Part shown: positions 59,638 to 64,000 of the stretch, piece by piece
Position numbering within the stretch: position 1 is the first letter of the stretch
Layout: every line of letters starts with the position of its first letter
Assembly: GCA_963621965.1 (NCBI GenBank)
Contig: CAVFGN010000001.1
Location: 62,001 to 126,000 of the forward strand
DNA length: 64,000 nt
Origin: JAEELC01 sp963621965
GTDB lineage: Bacteria; Bacillota_I; Bacilli_A; Acholeplasmatales; Anaeroplasmataceae
Reading direction: 5' to 3'
Notes under the pieces: generated by a model
What the model was told of the DNA's origin: nothing
The model's input: the letters and a program-made list of their open reading frames with translations, nothing else
Database searches by the model: none
Position numbers and translations under genes: made by a program

Positions 59638-60474
59638 ATGAAAGTTATAAGAGTACAATTTAAAAAGACAGGTAAAAGATATTATTTTTCTTGTGGACAA
59701 ATTCATGTAGTACCTGATGATTATGTAGTAGTTAACACAATAAGAGGTCTTGAAATTGGTATTGTCTCAGGGGACTTTGTTGAGATTACGGATCAAAACA
59801 CTATTTCGCAAATTAAAGAAATAGCAAGAATTGCGACTAAAGATGATCTTAAAACTTTTGAAGAAAATGCGCATGAGGCTAAAGATGTTGTAAAAAAGAC
59901 TCGTGAATTCGTTTCTGAACTTAGTCTTGATATGAAGATACTTGAGGCAGAATATACACTAGATAAAGCTAAACTTATTATAAGTTTTGAAAGTGAACTT
60001 AGAATTGACTTTAGAGAATTAGTTAAGAAATTAGCTGATACATATCATACAAGAATTGAATTAAGACAAGTTGGTACAAGAGACGGAGCTAAAGAAATTG
60101 GCGGAATTGGCCCTTGTGGACTTGTGGTATGTTGTAAAACTTTTTTAACTGAATTTTCAAATGTTTCAATAAAGATGGCAAAGAATCAAGGCTTGTCTTT
60201 AAATCCAACAAAGATATCAGGCGTATGTGGTAAATTACTATGTTGTATAAATTACGAAAATGATTTTTACACTGAACTTAGGAAGGATGCGCCAGACGTA
60301 AACGATATCGTTGAAACATCTAAAGGACGTGCGAAAGTATTATCGGTAGATGTACTAAATAAAGGTGCTAAAATAAAATATTTAGACGATGATTCATTTG
60401 ACTATCCTAAATTTGAAGATATGAAAATTGTTCAAAGAAAAAAGAAGAACAATGATCAAAGTGAGCACAAATAA
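59638..60474 (+). CDS. ricT: RicT (YaaT) PSP1-domain protein
   Basis: 278 aa from ATG 59638 behind GAGGTG; the GTG at 59632 is part of that site. PSP1 C-terminal domain with the conserved Cys clusters GGIGPCGLVVCCKTFL and SGVCGKLLCCINYE (about residues 160-210). In Bacillus RicT with RicA and RicF carries Fe-S clusters and helps RNase Y mature mRNAs. The RicA and RicF genes are not in the window. Overlaps the next gene by 1 nt. Confidence 0.92.
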   Translation: MKVIRVQFKKTGKRYYFSCGQIHVVPDDYVVVNTIRGLEIGIVSGDFVEITDQNTISQIKEIARIATKDDLKTFEENAHEAKDVVKKTREFVSELSLDMKILEAEYTLDKAKLIISFESELRIDFRELVKKLADTYHTRIELRQVGTRDGAKEIGGIGPCGLVVCCKTFLTEFSNVSIKMAKNQGLSLNPTKISGVCGKLLCCINYENDFYTELRKDAPDVNDIVETSKGRAKVLSVDVLNKGAKIKYLDDDSFDYPKFEDMKIVQRKKKNNDQSEHK

Positions 60475-61211
60475 TGGAAGTAATTCATGAACTTTTAGGT
60501 GTTGATGGTATTAAAATATATCAAGACGATAGTCTTAATATGTTTTCTGTCGATTCTAATTTACTTGCATCTTTTGTATCATTAAAAAGTAATACAACTA
60601 AAATTCTTGATTTAGGGACTGGGAACGCGCCTATACCGCTTTATCTAACACTTCGCACAAATGCAACCATATACGGAGTCGAATTGCAAGAGCCAATATT
60701 TCAATTAGCAAAAAAAAGTGTTAAAATTAATAAAAGGGAAGAACAAATAAAACTATTAAATTACAATATTAAAGAAATTGATAAAATTTTTGAGTTTCAT
60801 TCATTTGATACTGTAGTATTTAATCCACCCTTTTTTAAATGTTTAGAATCTTCACACAAAAATCCTAGTTTAAGCTTAGCTATAAGTAGACATGAAATAG
60901 AAGCTACTTTAGAAGATTTTATTTGTGCATCCTCTAAAATGGTTAAAAACAAAGGAAATGTAGCGCTTGTGCATAGACCCGAGAGATTGAGTGATATCAT
61001 TATTTTAATGAGAAAGTATAAAATTGAACCTAAACGAATTCGTTTTGTATATCCAAATGAAACAAGTGCCTCTAACCAAGTTTTAGTTGAAGGCGTGTAC
61101 AACGGAAAAAGTGATGGTTTAAAGATTCTAAAGCCCTTGTATACTCATGCAATATACGAGTATAATAAAAGTGAAATAAAAGATATTTATAATGGTAATG
61201 TAAAGGAGTAA
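60474..61211 (+). CDS. TrmN6/YabB-like tRNA adenine-N6 methyltransferase
   Basis: 245 aa. SAM-binding motif I ILDLGTGNAPIPLYL (about 44-58), an acidic motif II (GVELQEP) and the N6-adenine/amino methyltransferase motif FNPPFFK (about 119-125), as in TrmN6, which methylates A37 of tRNA-Val. Position after ricT and before rsmI matches yabB of Bacillus. Other N-methyl targets cannot be excluded. Confidence 0.85.
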   Translation: MEVIHELLGVDGIKIYQDDSLNMFSVDSNLLASFVSLKSNTTKILDLGTGNAPIPLYLTLRTNATIYGVELQEPIFQLAKKSVKINKREEQIKLLNYNIKEIDKIFEFHSFDTVVFNPPFFKCLESSHKNPSLSLAISRHEIEATLEDFICASSKMVKNKGNVALVHRPERLSDIIILMRKYKIEPKRIRFVYPNETSASNQVLVEGVYNGKSDGLKILKPLYTHAIYEYNKSEIKDIYNGNVKE

Positions 61212-61215
61212 TAAT

Positions 61216-61626
61216 ATGTTTTTAAGTTTATTAAATAGAAAAGAAAAATTAAAATTCTTAGATTTAGCTATCTATATGATTGATATTGATGGAGATCCTA
61301 CTGAAGCAGAAAAAATCTTATTATCAAAGATTCAAGGCGAACTTGGTAGAGAAATTGTTGATGAATATACATTTGCAAAATCTAAGACTGTAGAAGAAGT
61401 TATCGAATTCTTTAAAGATAAGACTGAAGTGGTTAAAAACGTTGTATATTTAAATCTTGTTGATATTTCAATGTTAGATGATTTATATAACACTAGCGAA
61501 CACTTATTCTTAGAAAAATTAGAAAAGACTTTAGAAATCAGTGCTAAGAAGAGAAAAGAATTAATTGAAATAGTATATGATTATCGTGATTTAAGAGAAA
61601 AGTCACTTAGAAAGATTAAATATTAA
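61216..61626 (+). CDS. TerB-like helical protein
   Basis: 136 aa, all-helical and highly charged. The stretch DLAIYMIDIDGDPTEAEKILLSKIQGE resembles the acidic metal-binding-like segment of TerB tellurite-resistance domains (listed here only as a resemblance). The C-terminus is basic. It takes the place of the GIY-YIG gene (yazA) found between yabB and rsmI in Bacillus. AAGGAG precedes the start, 4 nt after the methyltransferase gene. Function unknown. Confidence 0.6.
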   Translation: MFLSLLNRKEKLKFLDLAIYMIDIDGDPTEAEKILLSKIQGELGREIVDEYTFAKSKTVEEVIEFFKDKTEVVKNVVYLNLVDISMLDDLYNTSEHLFLEKLEKTLEISAKKRKELIEIVYDYRDLREKSLRKIKY

Positions 61627-61628
61627 TT

Positions 61629-62483
61629 ATGCAAAGAATATATTCTTATGCTAAAGAAAAGGGTATATTATATTTAGTTGCGACTCCTATCGGAAATTTA
61701 GGCGATATGACTTTTAGAGCAGTCGAAACATTGAAAAGAGTTGATGTTATTTATGCGGAAGATACCCGCAATAGCATCACTCTTTTAAAACATTTTGACA
61801 TTCAAACTAAACTTTTAAGTTATCATGAGTTTAACAAAGAACTTAAAGAAGATGAGATTGTAGAACGCCTTATAAACGGAGAAAATGTTGCGATTATCTC
61901 TGACGCTGGTTTGCCTGTTATTTCAGACCCAGGATTTGATATAGCACGTCGTTGTATTAAAGAAAATATACCTGTAACGCCTATTCCAGGAGCTAGTGCT
62001 GGTATAAGTGCTTTAATCGCATCTGGATTAAACCCTGAGCCTTTTACTTTTATAGGCTTTCTAGATAGTAAGACAACGAAAAGAAAAAAAGAATTAGAGG
62101 AATTTAAATACTATAAAAATACATTAATTTTTCACGAAGCTCCGCATAGAATAAAAGAAACATTAAGCGATATGTTAGAGGTTTTAGGAAATAGAAATGT
62201 AGTTATCGGCAGAGAACTTACAAAGAAATTCGAAGAGTTTATCCGTGGCTCTATTTCGGAACTTATTGAAGAGTGTGATTCACTTAAAGGCGAAATGATT
62301 GTTTTAGTTGAGGGGTTTAAAGAAGAAAAAGTATTATTAAACCCAATTGACGAAATTGAAAAATTAATTGGCTTAAACTATAAACCTAAAGAAGCTATAA
62401 AAGAAGTAGCTAGTATGTTTAACCTAAACAAACAAGAGTTATATAAAGAGTATGTTGCCTACAAAGGCAAGAAAAAAGATTAA
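61629..62483 (+). CDS. rsmI: 16S rRNA (cytidine1402-2'-O)-methyltransferase
   Basis: 284 aa. LVATPIGNLGDMTFRAVETL near residue 15, AEDTRNSITLLKHF, ISDAGLPVISDPGF and PIPGASAGISALIASGL are the SAM-binding motifs of this tetrapyrrole-methylase-fold family; HEAPHRIKETL and GRELTKKFEEFIRG follow. It modifies C1402 at the ribosomal P site. It starts 2 nt after the previous stop, without a strong binding site of its own. Confidence 0.95.
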   Translation: MQRIYSYAKEKGILYLVATPIGNLGDMTFRAVETLKRVDVIYAEDTRNSITLLKHFDIQTKLLSYHEFNKELKEDEIVERLINGENVAIISDAGLPVISDPGFDIARRCIKENIPVTPIPGASAGISALIASGLNPEPFTFIGFLDSKTTKRKKELEEFKYYKNTLIFHEAPHRIKETLSDMLEVLGNRNVVIGRELTKKFEEFIRGSISELIEECDSLKGEMIVLVEGFKEEKVLLNPIDEIEKLIGLNYKPKEAIKEVASMFNLNKQELYKEYVAYKGKKKD

Positions 62484-62484
62484 A

Positions 62485-62523
62485 TTATGAAAACTCTTTC
62501 AATTTTTATGAAAACTCTTTCAA
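62485..62523. repeat. Two identical 18-bp boxes, 21 bp apart
   Basis: TTATGAAAACTCTTTCAA occurs at 62485-62502 and 62506-62523. Each box has a near-palindromic core TGAAAACTCTTTCA, which differs from the cre consensus TGWAANCGNTNWCA at one fixed position only (CT in place of CG). The 21-bp period equals two helical turns. The array ends 17 bp before a consensus -35 box, so it reads as an operator or activator site for the next gene. Confidence 0.75.
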
Positions 62524-62540
62524 AAACTTGCCATTAAGGT

Positions 62541-62569
62541 TTGACAAATAAAATATATTTCACTATAAT
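62541..62569 (+). promoter_or_regulatory. Consensus promoter of the DUF6273 lipoprotein gene
   Basis: Perfect TTGACA (62541-62546), a 17-bp spacer and perfect TATAAT (62564-62569). A promoter this strong is usually held down by a regulator. Confidence 0.9.
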
Positions 62570-62593
62570 TGTATTGTATGGAAGGTGTAAATT

Positions 62594-63574
62594 ATGAAAC
62601 ACACAAAGAAAATATTATTAGGAACTGCAGTAGCTCTATCAGTAATTTCACTTGCTTCATGTAATGAAGAAATTAAGGGCTATGTAAATAAAACTGAAAC
62701 TTTAAAATATACTACTGAAGGCCAAACATATGTTAAGTTTGGTATGATGCCTAAAACTAAGGTAAGTGAAGAAGAAGTAACATCTCTTGGTCTTGCATCA
62801 AGTGAAGGTAAAGAAAAAAAGAACGAAATTGTTACAAAAGATAATGATGCTTACTATAAGGTAGCAAGTTCAAGTGTAAATGCGACTGGATTAACAAAAG
62901 CTTCAACTGGTGAAACATTAAATACAGGCGAAACTTATTGGTTTAAGATGGAAGATATAACTTGGCGTGTTCTTGAAGATGATGGCACTAATTATACTTT
63001 AATCAGTGAGGATATAATTGCTGCTGCTGCTATTTTTAGATCAAGTCGTATGAACTTTGCTGATGATAAAACCGGATATGCAACTGGTGGTAAGGAAGGT
63101 GTTAATAGATACTTATCTACTACTGGTAACTATGCTTGGATTACTCAACTTGGTTTAGACAAAGAAAATGTTTATATTGATAGTACTAAACTTCAATCAA
63201 TGAGTATTGATCAAACTGTTATTGATGCTGATTCATCTTATAGAACAATTGAATCAACTGCAAAGATTTTAAATGAATCTGAATTAACAGGATATAATGC
63301 TTTCGATACACAAGCAAAGAAGATTGCAAAGACTACTGACTATGCACGCGCAACAGGTGCTTGGACAAGTATTGATAGCGAAACTGAAGGATATGGTATT
63401 TACTGGTTACGTGATACTTCAACTGCATATGACACTGTATATGGTGATATTTACTACACAGGTATGTTCAAATGTGTTGATGAACAAGGTAACATTAAAG
63501 AAGATTATGGATTTAACTCATTTGGTGGAGTTAGACCTGTAATTAAGGTTGCTAAAAGTGATTGCAAAGCTTAA
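62594..63574 (+). CDS. DUF6273-type lipoprotein
   Basis: 326 aa. Lipoprotein signal with lipobox SLASC (Cys at 23). The mature protein has YVKFGMMPKTKVSEEEV at its head, TYWFKMEDITWRVLEDDG (about 116-133), YWLRDTS and a C-terminal FGGVRPVIKV, the pattern of DUF6273 surface domains, in which a WRVL core and a GVRP end are conserved. The family is widespread in gut bacteria and has no proven role. GGAAGGTG precedes the start. It has a perfect promoter with two upstream boxes and its own terminator, so it is probably strongly but conditionally expressed. Confidence 0.78.
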   Translation: MKHTKKILLGTAVALSVISLASCNEEIKGYVNKTETLKYTTEGQTYVKFGMMPKTKVSEEEVTSLGLASSEGKEKKNEIVTKDNDAYYKVASSSVNATGLTKASTGETLNTGETYWFKMEDITWRVLEDDGTNYTLISEDIIAAAAIFRSSRMNFADDKTGYATGGKEGVNRYLSTTGNYAWITQLGLDKENVYIDSTKLQSMSIDQTVIDADSSYRTIESTAKILNESELTGYNAFDTQAKKIAKTTDYARATGAWTSIDSETEGYGIYWLRDTSTAYDTVYGDIYYTGMFKCVDEQGNIKEDYGFNSFGGVRPVIKVAKSDCKA

Positions 63575-63583
63575 TATAAAAAG

Positions 63584-63617
63584 ATCATGCGTTTATGCAT
63601 GATTTTTTTTTTTTTTT
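63584..63617 (+). terminator. Intrinsic terminator
   Basis: ATCATGC (63584-63590), 6-nt loop, GCATGAT (63597-63603) and about fifteen T. Confidence 0.93.
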
Positions 63618-63682
63618 TAAAATTAAATTTTAATATATATTCGATTTAATGGTCTAATTATAGTAGAAAAGGATGTGGTATT

Positions 63683-64000
63683 ATGTCTATATATTTAAAT
63701 CAGAATAATGCTAGATTTGATAGAGCACTAAATAGTGAAATCTACGTTGATAAAAGTATGTTAATTAAAGAATGTAATAAAAAATTTAATACTGAAGATT
63801 GCTTCATGTGTGTTACACGTCCCCGCAGATTTGGTAAAACTATGGCCTTATCTATGCTTAATGCATATTATTCTAAAGGATGTGATTCTGCATCCATACT
63901 TAAAAATTTAAATATATCAAAAGATGAATCGTATCTAAAACACTTAAATAAACATAATGTTATATGGATAGATATGGCTAACTTGTATACAGATATTAAA
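63683..64000 (+). CDS. AAA-ATPase-like protein, 5' part only
   Basis: 106 codons, open to the window edge. YVDKSMLIKECNKKF is followed by a P-loop-like VTRPRRFGKTMALSMLNAYY (about 48-67), which is typical of the AAA-ATPase-like family (pfam AAA-ATPase_like with a C-terminal PD-(D/E)XK nuclease, DUF1703). Intact members are ~520-570 aa. ATG 63683 follows AAAGGATGTGG. These are multi-copy accessory genes in gut anaerobes with unknown function. It belongs to a different family from the two dead ATPases of this window. Confidence 0.85.
   Translation, partial: MSIYLNQNNARFDRALNSEIYVDKSMLIKECNKKFNTEDCFMCVTRPRRFGKTMALSMLNAYYSKGCDSASILKNLNISKDESYLKHLNKHNVIWIDMANLYTDIK

Overview
The window reads as a chromosomal segment of an AT-rich, low-GC Gram-positive bacterium (Firmicutes/Bacilli, Erysipelotrichia- or RF39-like gut lineages being the most likely kind). 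Evidence: very low GC, strong AGGAGG-type ribosome binding sites, promoters of the TTGACA-17-TATAAT type, a T-box leader, CIRCE and CcpA-type operators, lipoprotein signals with Ser-rich linkers, and a Firmicutes-style fused S10-spc-alpha ribosomal cluster. TGA is used as a stop (for example at the ends of the gtrA-like and holB-like genes), so the code is standard and not the Mycoplasma code. The genus assignment is inference. All convincing genes lie on the + strand.

Layout. 1-6.5 kb: a secreted endonuclease I-type lipoprotein, two tandem NrnA-like DHH phosphoesterases, three 23-bp-period repeats followed by a decayed AAA ATPase gene, a MprF/UPF0104-type membrane protein and a HicA toxin remnant. 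6.6-11.4 kb: a T-box-controlled operon hisS-aspS-dCMP deaminase-lspA-rluD. 11.4-13.5 kb: a decayed stretch with a flippase scrap, a second dead AAA ATPase, one tRNA-Gln gene and about 0.6 kb of apparently empty DNA. 13.5-18.7 kb: a surface protein, mnmE, two small heat shock genes under two CIRCE operators, and a class I aminotransferase with a palindrome in its promoter. 18.8-23.1 kb: fhs, a PEPCK/HPr-kinase-like protein and folD (one-carbon metabolism).

23.2-32.3 kb: a pectin-utilisation locus with a pectin methylesterase lipoprotein, an Ig-like accessory lipoprotein and a family-9-type pectate lyase, behind a promoter with a perfect CcpA cre match and three TCGACA boxes. 32.4-39.0 kb: a five-gene overlapping operon encoding an unknown protein, a YfhO-type membrane glycosyltransferase, a GT2 polyprenyl-phosphate sugar synthase, a GtrA flippase and, unexpectedly, an enzyme I (PtsI)-like protein that lacks a PEP-binding motif.

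39.0-53.1 kb: the ribosomal protein cluster rpsJ to rplQ with secY, adk, infA and rpoA. The map gene is absent and its place between adk and infA is taken by a set of hairpins. 53.2-62.5 kb: a SIMPL-domain protein, a nitroreductase, ecfA1-ecfA2-ecfT-truA, then tmk-holB-ricT-methyltransferase-TerB-like-rsmI. 62.5-64 kb: a DUF6273-type lipoprotein behind a consensus promoter with two identical 18-bp upstream boxes, and the start of an AAA-ATPase-like gene cut by the window edge.

The best candidates for something undescribed are the glycosylation operon with its non-canonical enzyme I, the PEPCK/HprK-like protein, the doubled 18-bp operator, the TCGACA array of the pectin locus, the palindrome over the aminotransferase promoter and the adk-infA structured spacer. 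All functional statements come from sequence reading and recall of families; no database search was run.
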